This document shows, in pieces, positions 7,352 to 15,588 of a DNA stretch of 42,460 nt; positions within the stretch are counted from its first letter, which is position 1, and every line of letters starts with the position of its first letter. The DNA is from Phycisphaerales bacterium (lineage in GTDB: Bacteria; Planctomycetota; Phycisphaerae; Phycisphaerales; UBA1924). The stretch lies in the NCBI GenBank assembly GCA_013360675.1, contig JABWBB010000021.1:1-42460 (forward strand), given 5' to 3'. The notes under the pieces were generated by a model. The model searched no databases. It was not told the DNA's origin and worked only from the letters and a program-made list of their open reading frames with translations. The position numbers were made by a program, and so were the translations under genes.

Positions 7352-10300
7352 TTACGCTGCGGCCCGCTGGTCCGGGCCGGGCCGGGCGTAATGCCCGTCC
7401 GCCGCTTGCCGGCACAGGCTGAGCAGCCTGGGCTTGGCGATAGGCTTGGTGGCGTAATCATCGCACCCGGCGTCTTTGCACTTCCTGGCGTCGTCACTCA
7501 TCGCGTGGGCTGTCAGTGCGATGATCGGCAGGCGGCAGCCCCGCTCGCGCAGCCAACGCGTCGCGTTGTACCCGTCGAGTTCGGGCATCTGCATGTCCAT
7601 CAGCACCACGTCGAAGGGCGCACGATCGACTCGCCCTGCCAGCGTCCCATCGTCGGACATGTGCTCGATGGCGGCGCGACCGTTCTCGGCGGTCGTGACC
7701 ACCGCCCCCGCCTTGCTCAAATGGAACGTGGCGAGTCGCAGGTTGTCGGGCCCGTCATCGACCAGCAGCACGCGCACCCCCGCGAGCGAGATCATTGCGC
7801 CGTCCGACTCTCCCTGGACATTGGCGTGGCGTGTCTTCGACGCGGCTTCGGGCGTCAGCATGACCACGCCGGCGAGCGGACCCGTCGCAACCACGGCCGT
7901 GAATGTGCTGCCCCGCCCGGCCTCGCTGGTCAGGGTGACATCCCCGCCCAGCAGCCGGGCCAGACGGCGGCTGATCCGCAGCCCCAGGCCCGTGCCGCCG
8001 AAGTTGCGCGTGGTCGATGCGTCGGCCTGGGCGAACGAGCCGAAGAGGCGTGACTGCTGCTCGGGGGTGAGCCCGATGCCTGTATCGACGACGTCAAAGC
8101 GGATCTTCTCCTCGCCCGCATCGCACGAGGCCACGATGCGCACGGACCCCGACTCGGTGAACTTGATCGCGTTGCTCACAAGATTCACCAGGACCTGCCG
8201 CAGACGCACCGGATCGCCCAGCATCGTCTCGGGCATGGCCGAGGCATATTCCACCTGAAACTCGAGCCCCTTGAGCAGCGCCTTGGGTTCGAGCAGCGCC
8301 CGCACCTCGCCCAGCACCTCGGCGGGGTGCGTCGCGATCTGTTCGACCGTCATCTTGCCCGCCTCGATCTTCGACAGGTCGAGGATGTCATTGATCAGCG
8401 TCAACAGGTGCTGCCCGTTGCGACGGATCGTCGCGATCGCATCGGCACGGCGGGCGCCATCCCATGACTCCTGCTCGCTGGCGATCAAATCCGCGAAGCC
8501 CAGGATCGCCGCCATCGGTGTGCGGATCTCGTGGCTCATGTTCGCCAGGAACTCGCTCTTGGCCTTGTTGGCCGCATCGGCGGCCTCCTTGGCCTGGCGC
8601 AACTCGCGCATCGCCTCTTCGCGCTCGAACTCGGCGCTGATCCTCGCCCCGAAGATCCGCAGCATCGGCATGATCCCCGTGTCCGTCGTCGGCTTACGGA
8701 AGAGCACGCCGATAAGTCCCATTACCTCGCCCGCGGTGTTATAGAGTGGCGTTGCGTAATAGGCCTCCGCACCGAGCGTCTTGAGCATCTCGTCCGCGGG
8801 GAATCGGTTCACCACGTCCGAGGGAATCTCGCAGGTCTCACCCGCGGCGACATGTTCGCAGGGCGTGCCCTTCAGGTCATACACAAGCTCGGGCATCAGT
8901 TCCTGCTCGACCCGCATGGACCGCGTCGTGGCCTTGAGTCCGCTCACCCTCGAGATGAAGACGACATCCGCACCCGTGACCCTGGCCGCCGACCTGGTCA
9001 GCTCGTGATAGATGTCATCTCCGCAAGATGCGCTGACGCTCTGCGCCACGCTGAGCAGCTTGGCCTCGGACAACTTCTGCTCCGTCACATCCATGCTCAG
9101 GCTGATGTAACGGCTGATGCGCTCATCCTTGCCCCGCATCGCCACGTTGGTCGTTTGCACCCAGTAATACTCGCCGTTCTTGGCCCTGTTGCAGACCATT
9201 CCTGTCCACACGCCATCCTTGGCCAGAGCCGAGTACATGCCCCTCCAGAACGATGTGGGGTGCGTCCCCGAGTTGACGATCGAGTGATCCTGCCCGATCA
9301 GTTCTTCCACGCTGTAGCCGCTGATCTCGCTGAACGCCTGGTTGACATACGTGATCCGCCCGCGTTCGTCCGCCTCGGAAACGATGCCGTGCCGATCCAT
9401 CGCGGCCTGCCGGGAACGGACCTCTTCCAGGACATTGGCCAGCGTGTCTCGCTCGAGCGACAGCAGCCGACGTGCGCGGTCCGCGCGACGGATCACCGGC
9501 TCGAGCACCAACCCCGACAGCAGGATCACCGACCCCAGCAGGATCCAGGCGCTGTAACGGACGGTGCTCGTCATGGCGTGAAGATCGCTCTGCACATCCC
9601 GCGCGAGCGATGCCACCGCGGCATCCTGGGCATCGAGATACGGCTCCCAGCCCTCGATGATCACACGAGCCTCCGAGGCCACAGGTGACAACTGGCCCTC
9701 GAGAATGCTCATCGCCAGTGAACGAGTACGCCGGCTCATCGCCGTCCGCAGTGCCTCTGCGCGCTCATAGTCAATGATCGGATTCACTTCCGTCGATTGA
9801 TCATCTGAATGCTCCCGGTAGACCTCGGCCAGCGTTTCCGCCGCCGTGTCCCACGCCGCCAGGTCCGAGAGCAACCGTTCCGCGATGTCGGCGTGCGTCT
9901 CACTGTTCGTGGCGGTGAGCAGCATGCGCACCGAGTCGACCAGCCGTGCCCCGATGACGCGCTGACGCCCGGCCATGTTGATCTGTATGCCCGACTCTTG
10001 CGTGTGCTCGATCTGCCGAACCACGTAGTCACGTCGCACCAGGATCAACAGCGCGATCACGCACATCACCGCGATATACGCCAGTCGAGGACTCCCCCAA
10101 CTGATCTTGGATGAATCCAGCCCCGCGGCACGACGAGCCTGAGCCACCTTCTCGTTGGCCGCCAGCACGTCCGTGGCTCGCCCCAGCACCCGACTGGCCC
10201 ACTCGAAGCCCGCGACGCCGCAGAGCAACGCGATGAGGGCGGCGGTGCCAAACGCCCATCGCCACGCCTTCCCCCGACGTGCCTCGGCCTCGCGGTGGCG

Positions 10301-10828
10301 ATCGAGCGATCGGCTGAGGTCCTGAAGCGTCGCGGCATAATCGTGCTTGGCCTGCTCATAGAACGACGACTTCAGCAGCAAGACACCCTCGCGCGCCCGC
10401 CCCTCGCTCACGAGCTCGGCCGCTCGATTCTCGATCTCGACCAGCACGCGGTTGGCCTCACTGATGGCCTGGGCACAGTCCTGCTTGAGCGTGCTGAGCG
10501 ATGTGACCGAGAGTTGCTTGATAGCCCGATCCAGCCGGCTGGCATATTCCTGGTAACGAGCGCGCCAGGCCTCTTCGGCGGTCGCGGCGTGCATCCGCGC
10601 CGACATTGTCAGCGCCTCGTCATAGCGCTCGATGTCCTTCAGGTTGTTCATCAATGCGGCGTTCGACTCGAACTGCCGCTCTGCACGGCCTGTGGTGTGT
10701 AACGCCAGCACCGCTAGCGTCGCCAGCACTACGGCCATTCCGATCGCGCAGACCCGCAATGCCCCCAGCCGCTGCAGACGATTCTCGCGTGGCGGCGTTA
10801 CGCCGTGGTTTATGGAGTCTGTCCGCAT
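7352..10828 (-). CDS. Membrane hybrid histidine kinase with PAS, GAF and receiver domains
   Basis: An 1158-aa sensor kinase. Hydrophobic segments lie near 24-44, 190-210, 248-265 and 426-446. Residues ~271-310 (IQINMAGRQRVIGARLVDS) resemble the PilJ/type IV pili methyl-accepting N-terminal sensor. A PAS-PAC unit covers ~475-585 (ITYVNQAFSEISGYSVEELIG), then a GAF-like domain at ~595-740. The HisKA domain has the phospho-acceptor His766 in NMSHEIRTP. The ATPase domain shows LVNLVSNAIKFT (N box), DTGIGL (G1) and GGTGLGL (G2). The receiver domain (~1018-1140) has DD at 1024-1025, phospho-acceptor Asp1078 in VLMDMQMPELDG and Lys1128 in ATKPI. No output domain is present, so the signal probably leaves through a separate phosphotransfer protein not in this window. 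The ligand is unknown. The ribosome binding site is weak. Confidence 0.93.
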   Translation of the reverse strand: MRTDSINHGVTPPRENRLQRLGALRVCAIGMAVVLATLAVLALHTTGRAERQFESNAALMNNLKDIERYDEALTMSARMHAATAEEAWRARYQEYASRLDRAIKQLSVTSLSTLKQDCAQAISEANRVLVEIENRAAELVSEGRAREGVLLLKSSFYEQAKHDYAATLQDLSRSLDRHREAEARRGKAWRWAFGTAALIALLCGVAGFEWASRVLGRATDVLAANEKVAQARRAAGLDSSKISWGSPRLAYIAVMCVIALLILVRRDYVVRQIEHTQESGIQINMAGRQRVIGARLVDSVRMLLTATNSETHADIAERLLSDLAAWDTAAETLAEVYREHSDDQSTEVNPIIDYERAEALRTAMSRRTRSLAMSILEGQLSPVASEARVIIEGWEPYLDAQDAAVASLARDVQSDLHAMTSTVRYSAWILLGSVILLSGLVLEPVIRRADRARRLLSLERDTLANVLEEVRSRQAAMDRHGIVSEADERGRITYVNQAFSEISGYSVEELIGQDHSIVNSGTHPTSFWRGMYSALAKDGVWTGMVCNRAKNGEYYWVQTTNVAMRGKDERISRYISLSMDVTEQKLSEAKLLSVAQSVSASCGDDIYHELTRSAARVTGADVVFISRVSGLKATTRSMRVEQELMPELVYDLKGTPCEHVAAGETCEIPSDVVNRFPADEMLKTLGAEAYYATPLYNTAGEVMGLIGVLFRKPTTDTGIMPMLRIFGARISAEFEREEAMRELRQAKEAADAANKAKSEFLANMSHEIRTPMAAILGFADLIASEQESWDGARRADAIATIRRNGQHLLTLINDILDLSKIEAGKMTVEQIATHPAEVLGEVRALLEPKALLKGLEFQVEYASAMPETMLGDPVRLRQVLVNLVSNAIKFTESGSVRIVASCDAGEEKIRFDVVDTGIGLTPEQQSRLFGSFAQADASTTRNFGGTGLGLRISRRLARLLGGDVTLTSEAGRGSTFTAVVATGPLAGVVMLTPEAASKTRHANVQGESDGAMISLAGVRVLLVDDGPDNLRLATFHLSKAGAVVTTAENGRAAIEHMSDDGTLAGRVDRAPFDVVLMDMQMPELDGYNATRWLRERGCRLPIIALTAHAMSDDARKCKDAGCDDYATKPIAKPRLLSLCRQAADGHYARPGPDQRAAA

Positions 10829-11064
10829 CGCGACTGTTCACCGTTCCAACGTGAGCCGGACCACCTCCCAATCCCTCGATTCAGGGCTGGTGAGGATGAT
10901 CCTCCACGTCATACAACGGTCATGTCGCATCCAGACATGAACCCGAATGCAAGGGAGCAGCGCACGTTGTGCTACGCAGGCTCACTTACCGGACCATGGC
11001 CAATGCCTATGGCATTTCGCCTCATGATTTCATGGACGAATGTCGGCATTGCTCGTCTCGACGA

Positions 11065-12924
11065 TCAGCAGCCCAAACCCCAGCGCTCGAAGAAGTAGGC
11101 CACATCGGCGTCGTCGGGCGAGCCGCCGCTGAAGTTCAGGTCCGCGCGCTCGTCGCCCGCGCCCCAGGCCTCGAAGAACGACGCCACGTCCGCGTCATCG
11201 GGTGTGCCGCCGCTGGCGTTAAAGTCCGCCGGACAGGGCGGGCACCCGTACGTCCCGCAGAAGAAGGGGATCGCCGCCACGTTCGACATCGCCTGTCCGC
11301 CGGGGGCCGCGGCGTCCGTCACGATCCATTGCGCGTAGAGCGTCTGACCCGGCTGAGCCACATCACGCAGCAGCGGCCAGTGGATCGTCGCCACGCCGTT
11401 GCCCGCCCCCGCGCCGCTCGTCCGCACGATGCCCACGAACATCTGCGGCGTGATCCGCCCCGCCACCGGGGGCTGCGTCGAGATCGCCAGCGTCGCGTTC
11501 GCGTTCCCCAGCGCGCCCTCAACCCCGAGCCGGTACTGCATGTTGCCCAGCATCGGCGGGGCCTGCGCGATCATCCGCGGGGCAATGCCCCCGCTGCCCG
11601 CCACGCCCGCGCCCAGCAGCGTCGCACGGTGCTCGGGACGATCCGCCACCATGACCGGCGCGTCGAACGGGAACTGTCGGTTCGCCACACGCGGATCCGT
11701 CAGACCGTTCTGCATGAAATCCTGCACCTGTGGAACGGCCTGCGGCGGGATGACCGTCTGCAGCATCAGCGGGTCGCGGTTGTCGGGGAACTGCGGCGGC
11801 GATCCCGGGGCCCGCGCATAGAACCCGATCACCTGACCCAGGTTCGTGAACTGCCCGTTGTGCATGTAGGTCCGCTTGAGCCCCGTGTTGCGCAGCGAGG
11901 GCACCTTGAACTTGCCCCTGTCCGCCGCATTGCCCGTCACGATCTGCCGGCCGAGATCTTCCTGCACCGGGCGCAGCCCGATGTTGCGGAAGGTGTTGTC
12001 GCTGAACAGCGGCGGCGCATGGCAGACCAGGCAGTTGTTCGCCTGCATCGCCTGCAGCCCCTGGCGCTGATTGAGCGTCAGCGCGTTCACATCGCCCGCG
12101 TCGAACCGATCCCACGGCGTCTGGTCTGCGATCAGCGTGCGCTGATAGGTCGCGATCGCAAACCCGATCCGGCGCGCACTGATCGTGTCATCGCCAAAGG
12201 CCCGCCGGAACAACTCGGGGTAACTCGGCCGATCCGCCAGCGCGCTCGACACGTCCGCCGGGATCGCCGTCGCCAGGTCCAGCGGGTTCACCCGGCGCAG
12301 TTTCGCCGTCACCGAACCCCAATCAATGTTGTCGTGCGCCATCTCGACACTGTTGGTCACCGGCCCCACGGCCTGGCTCTCGAGCGCGCCGCCCGCGACG
12401 ATCGCCACCTGGTTCGTCTCCGGGTCGCGGAACTGCGAGCGCGCCCGCCCGTCCCAGAAGAGATCCACCGCGTACGCCGCGTTGATGGGCGAGTTCGCCG
12501 ACCGTCCCGTGATCTGCGGGCCAATGCCAAAGACCGGGTCGCGCACATAGTCGTTGTTCACATCAGACCGGATCACGCCGGGCGATCCCTGGATGTCGTC
12601 GGGTGTGTTCAGCAGGCCGTCCAGCCCCGGGTTGCGTGCCAGGCGAGGATCGGTCCCCGCGTTCTGCGGCATGTGGCATGTCCCGCACGACACCACGTTG
12701 CTCGTCGAAAGTTGTTCATCCCAGAACAGGATCTTCCCGAGCACACGCTTGGCCTCGGTCATCGGGTTCTCGGGCGGCACGGGCACGGGCGGGAGCGCCC
12801 CCAGCGCCACATACGCCGCCCCCAGCAGCGCACACAGCCCGGCGGGAAGACCCACCACCAGCCCCGTCAACAGCACGCGCCCCGCGCGTGAACGCGCACG
12901 GCCCGATCGCTTCTGCATGCTCAT
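11065..12924 (-). CDS. Di-haem cytochrome c peroxidase/MauG-family protein with GC-type dockerin
   Basis: A 619-aa exported protein. An N-terminal basic stretch and hydrophobic segment (~16-42) act as signal or anchor. Two c-type haem sites are seen: CGTCH at 80-84 and CLVCH at 298-302. The conserved LGKILFWDEQLS, AAYAVDLFWDGR and SLRNTGLKRTYMHNGQF blocks of bacterial cytochrome c peroxidases are present. Members reduce hydrogen peroxide or oxidise protein side chains in the periplasm. After ~410 comes a beta-rich extension, and residues 565-619 form the GC-type dockerin with two DFN/DLN-x-SGG-x-PDDADV loops ending in GlyCys. A dockerin tag on a haem peroxidase is unusual and suggests surface attachment. 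The start has GGGAG upstream, with an 8-bp inverted repeat (12938-12974) just before it. Confidence 0.9.
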   Translation of the reverse strand: MSMQKRSGRARSRAGRVLLTGLVVGLPAGLCALLGAAYVALGALPPVPVPPENPMTEAKRVLGKILFWDEQLSTSNVVSCGTCHMPQNAGTDPRLARNPGLDGLLNTPDDIQGSPGVIRSDVNNDYVRDPVFGIGPQITGRSANSPINAAYAVDLFWDGRARSQFRDPETNQVAIVAGGALESQAVGPVTNSVEMAHDNIDWGSVTAKLRRVNPLDLATAIPADVSSALADRPSYPELFRRAFGDDTISARRIGFAIATYQRTLIADQTPWDRFDAGDVNALTLNQRQGLQAMQANNCLVCHAPPLFSDNTFRNIGLRPVQEDLGRQIVTGNAADRGKFKVPSLRNTGLKRTYMHNGQFTNLGQVIGFYARAPGSPPQFPDNRDPLMLQTVIPPQAVPQVQDFMQNGLTDPRVANRQFPFDAPVMVADRPEHRATLLGAGVAGSGGIAPRMIAQAPPMLGNMQYRLGVEGALGNANATLAISTQPPVAGRITPQMFVGIVRTSGAGAGNGVATIHWPLLRDVAQPGQTLYAQWIVTDAAAPGGQAMSNVAAIPFFCGTYGCPPCPADFNASGGTPDDADVASFFEAWGAGDERADLNFSGGSPDDADVAYFFERWGLGC

Positions 12925-12937
12925 ACAGGCTCCCTTT

Positions 12938-12974
12938 TCAGTCGTCAGAGCAGAACGCCCCGCTCAACGACTGA
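12938..12974 (-). promoter_or_regulatory. Inverted repeat in the leader of the peroxidase gene
   Basis: Perfect 8-bp arms TCAGTCGT (12938-12945) and ACGACTGA (12967-12974) are separated by 21 bases. On the minus strand the hairpin ends directly before the AAAGGGAG ribosome site of the gene starting at 12924. It could be a leader RNA structure, an operator, or a weak terminator of the gene ending at 13060, although no T run follows. Confidence 0.35.
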
Positions 12975-13059
12975 TTGCTTTCATTTGAATACTTCAAGGG
13001 TTTGTCCGGGGCGGCGGCGGAGCCCGCTTGCGAACCGCGCCCAATCACACGCGAACGAA

Positions 13060-15300
13060 TCAACAGCCTGCGTTCCAGCGCTCGAAGAAAAACACCACGT
13101 CCGCGTCGTCGGGAGTGCCACCACTCGAGTTCACATCCGCGCTCGCGTCCCCATCATTCCAGGCGACAAAGAACGCCGCGACATCGGCGTCGTCGGGAGT
13201 GCCGCCCGAGCCGTTGAAGTCCGCCAGGCACCCGGATGACAGCACATAGACCACCGGCGGCGGGGTCGTGAAATCAAGCCAGTCTTCCAAGGTCATATCA
13301 TGGGTAAGCCCGTCAAACTCGATATCCAGATTGAGCACGCCCGTCTCCGGGCAATAGACCGCCCACGCTCCACCGGGCCCGCCCGATCCGCCGGACCCTG
13401 CCGCCGGCAGCACGATCGCCTCTGCGATGCCCGGCCCGCCAAACTCGGCCCGGAGCGTGTAAGGCATGCGCGCAATCGGCGCACCGTTCACCTTCACCGG
13501 AACGGCTCCATCGGTGAGGTTCAACAGCACGATCATGTCGAACTCGCTGGTGCCGGACGTGACGCTGGACATGTTGCACGCAACATGGAGCGGTTCCGGT
13601 CCGGTATCGAATCGGATCAGCGCCGCGACGGCATTGGGCGGCGCATCCGCGGCGACCGCGGCAAGTATCGGATCGGCAAGAAACTCAGAAAGCACCCCAA
13701 ACGGCGCTGGGCCCGCCGCAAGACCGGGCGCACCAGAAATCGCAGGCACGATGTTGGGCGTCACCAGCCCTGCAAAATACGGGCTTGTGAAGCGCGGGAC
13801 AAACTCCAGCGCCGTCGTCACCGCCACCGGCAGTGAAGGGTGCGCGAGCACCGGCGCACCGACCGCGGCATCGCCGTAGTGCACGCGTCCGCTGGGCGCC
13901 ACCGCCGTCGGTCCGGTGCCGCCACCGACATTGACACCCCCACTCCCCGCGATCACGGTCGCCGCGACAAAGACGGTCCCGCCTGATCCGCCCCCCGCAA
14001 CTCCACCATCGCCTCCGTTTCCTCCAGTCCCACCTGTTCCACCTGCGCCGCCCGCACCCCCATTCCCGCCGCTCCCGCCGCCGGTCCCAGAGGCGCCCAT
14101 CCCGCCGGGTCCGCCCGAGCCGCCATCCTCGCCGGGTGCGCCATTCGAGCCCTGCGCTGACGATTCGCCATCGCCGCCTCGAGCCGAGATTGCGCCGTGA
14201 AGATCACAGCGGCCCTGAATGATGAACTGAACTCCACCGCCACCGCCGCCACCCTGACCACCCTCTGCGCCCGAACCTCCTTCGCCGCCTTTGCCTCCTG
14301 AGCCCCCGGCGCCACCTCCACCGCCGCCGCCACCGGAAGAGGACCCCGCACCGCCGGCTCCTCCGCCGCCACCGCCACCACCGCCGCCGGTGGTTCCACC
14401 TCCACCGCCGCCACCGCCACCGCCGGCACCGCCACCGCCACCGCCGTTACCCCCGTTGAGAGTGTGAAGCTGTGCCGCGTTCGGAAGGAAGGAACGTCCA
14501 TTGGTTCCGTTGCCCCCGACAAGTCCATTCAAGCCTGTGCCGCCGACGGCTCCATTCAGGCCGGGCTGTGCAGAATCCCCGCTCCCCCCGATCGGACTTC
14601 CTCCGATACCGCCGGAGCCGCCACCACCCCCGGCGCTCCCACCCAGGCCGCCGCCGCGTCCTGCTCCTCCGGCACCACCGGCCGAAGGTGTCGCGGTGTT
14701 GTTGGTTCCCAGGGCGCCGGCGACACCATCCGCGCCGCGCATTCCCGCGACGCCACTCTGACCTGAGCCACGCGACATCCCGCTCCCGCCGCCCATCCCC
14801 GCGGCGACCGTCCCGTTACCACCCGGCGATCCTGCGCGAGGCGATGATCCACCCGCCCCGCCCGCGCTGCCCAGCCCGTCTTGCCCCGGGTCGCCGTCGA
14901 TGGAGTTGCCACCTCCGCCGTTTCCACCGGATCCACCATTCCCCCCCGTGCCGCCGGAGCCTCCCATACCACCACCTGGACCAGGTTCATTGCCCTCGGC
15001 ATCCGCCTTGATGGTCGCATCGGCAGGGACCGACATGTGCCCACCCACAAGCACGCGAGCGAAACGGTCGCCCTTGAACTTCACCGTCGCGCCCGCGGGC
15101 ACGGTCATGTTGCCGAGTATCGCCCACGTCCGTGCGCCCTGGATGACACCTTGATCGACGATGGTCACGCCATGAAACACGGTCGTGGGCTGGTCGTTCA
15201 GCGTGACCACCCCACTGCCGGTATCAAACTCGTACTCCACCTGGGCACAGGCCCGACCTGCGGCAGCCAACAGGAAGGCAATCACGATTTCAGTTCGCAT
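13060..15300 (-). CDS. Gly-rich PGRS-like secreted protein with GC-type dockerin
   Basis: The start is set at the ATG at 15300 because AGGAG lies seven bases upstream and the product begins with a clean signal peptide (MRTEIVIAFLLAAAGRACAQ); a longer frame to 15405 would bury it. The 746-aa protein has an N-terminal beta-rich region (TVPAGATVKFKGDRF, SVPADATIKADAEGN), as in bacterial surface proteins with parallel beta-helix character. A Gly/Ser/Ala-rich tract of roughly 350 residues (about 13960-14990 on the DNA) is built on GG-x-GG repeats, interrupted by FIIQGRCDLHGAISARGGDG. Then comes a non-repetitive segment of ~270 residues and a C-terminal GC-type dockerin. A structural or adhesive surface role is likely; no catalytic motif is visible. 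The composition resembles mycobacterial PE-PGRS tracts by convergence only. Confidence 0.8.
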   Translation of the reverse strand: MRTEIVIAFLLAAAGRACAQVEYEFDTGSGVVTLNDQPTTVFHGVTIVDQGVIQGARTWAILGNMTVPAGATVKFKGDRFARVLVGGHMSVPADATIKADAEGNEPGPGGGMGGSGGTGGNGGSGGNGGGGNSIDGDPGQDGLGSAGGAGGSSPRAGSPGGNGTVAAGMGGGSGMSRGSGQSGVAGMRGADGVAGALGTNNTATPSAGGAGGAGRGGGLGGSAGGGGGSGGIGGSPIGGSGDSAQPGLNGAVGGTGLNGLVGGNGTNGRSFLPNAAQLHTLNGGNGGGGGGAGGGGGGGGGGTTGGGGGGGGGGAGGAGSSSGGGGGGGGAGGSGGKGGEGGSGAEGGQGGGGGGGVQFIIQGRCDLHGAISARGGDGESSAQGSNGAPGEDGGSGGPGGMGASGTGGGSGGNGGAGGAGGTGGTGGNGGDGGVAGGGSGGTVFVAATVIAGSGGVNVGGGTGPTAVAPSGRVHYGDAAVGAPVLAHPSLPVAVTTALEFVPRFTSPYFAGLVTPNIVPAISGAPGLAAGPAPFGVLSEFLADPILAAVAADAPPNAVAALIRFDTGPEPLHVACNMSSVTSGTSEFDMIVLLNLTDGAVPVKVNGAPIARMPYTLRAEFGGPGIAEAIVLPAAGSGGSGGPGGAWAVYCPETGVLNLDIEFDGLTHDMTLEDWLDFTTPPPVVYVLSSGCLADFNGSGGTPDDADVAAFFVAWNDGDASADVNSSGGTPDDADVVFFFERWNAGC
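13960..14990 (-). repeat. Glycine-rich low-complexity coding repeat
   Basis: Short degenerate GGN GGN units encode Gly-Gly-x runs within the secreted protein at 13060-15300. The tract stays in one frame over about 1 kb. Spurious proline-rich ORFs on the opposite strand arise from it. Repeat units vary in length and sequence, so it is not a perfect tandem array. Confidence 0.75.
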
Positions 15301-15332
15301 GGCGGAACTCCTGTGCGTGACCACTCTTTGAA

Positions 15333-15374
15333 ATGAGAATACCCCATATTCTCCCCGGGGTATGGAATTCTCAT
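15333..15374 (-). promoter_or_regulatory. Inverted repeat in the leader of the Gly-rich protein gene
   Basis: Outer arms ATGAGAAT (15333-15340) and ATTCTCAT (15367-15374) are perfect, and a second complementary pair TACCCC/GGGGTA lies inside. Read on the minus strand this gives about 13 paired bases with a 5-base bulge, ending 33 bases before the start at 15300 and about 20 bases before the AGGAG site. It is notably A/T-rich for this genome, which fits an operator or a regulatory RNA fold. Confidence 0.4.
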
Positions 15375-15573
15375 CCGCTGAACGGCTATTTCGCTCGGAG
15401 CTCACGAATCCGTGTCAATACGAGATCATCACGCCATCAGCTCGGCATGCGCGTCCGTGCGACATGGTGAGTGTTCCAGCGTCCTCGTGATCACTCGCCC
15501 GTCACTGGCAATAACGGCTCTTGATGTCCTTACTGCCGATCTCGCCATTCCGGAATATTGTGCGAGAAACACT

Positions 15574-15588
15574 GCCCGGTGAACGGGC
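15574..15588 (-). terminator. Possible weak terminator after the SGNH-like gene
   Basis: GCCCG and CGGGC flank a 5-base loop directly after the TGA at 15589. On the minus strand AGTGTTTCTCG follows, a poor T tract. The stem has only 5 bp, so the call is weak. Confidence 0.25.

Noticed and set aside
10969..12891. 640-codon plus-strand frame opposite the peroxidase gene
   Set aside because: Arg/His/Pro-rich shadow of a gene with two haem motifs and a signal peptide on the minus strand.
13916..14761. Proline-rich plus-strand frames
   Set aside because: These are the complement of the Gly-Gly-x repeat coding tract of the minus-strand gene.
13960..14990. Possible CRISPR or tandem array in the low-complexity tract
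   Set aside because: The units are short, variable and coding; there are no regular repeats with unique spacers.
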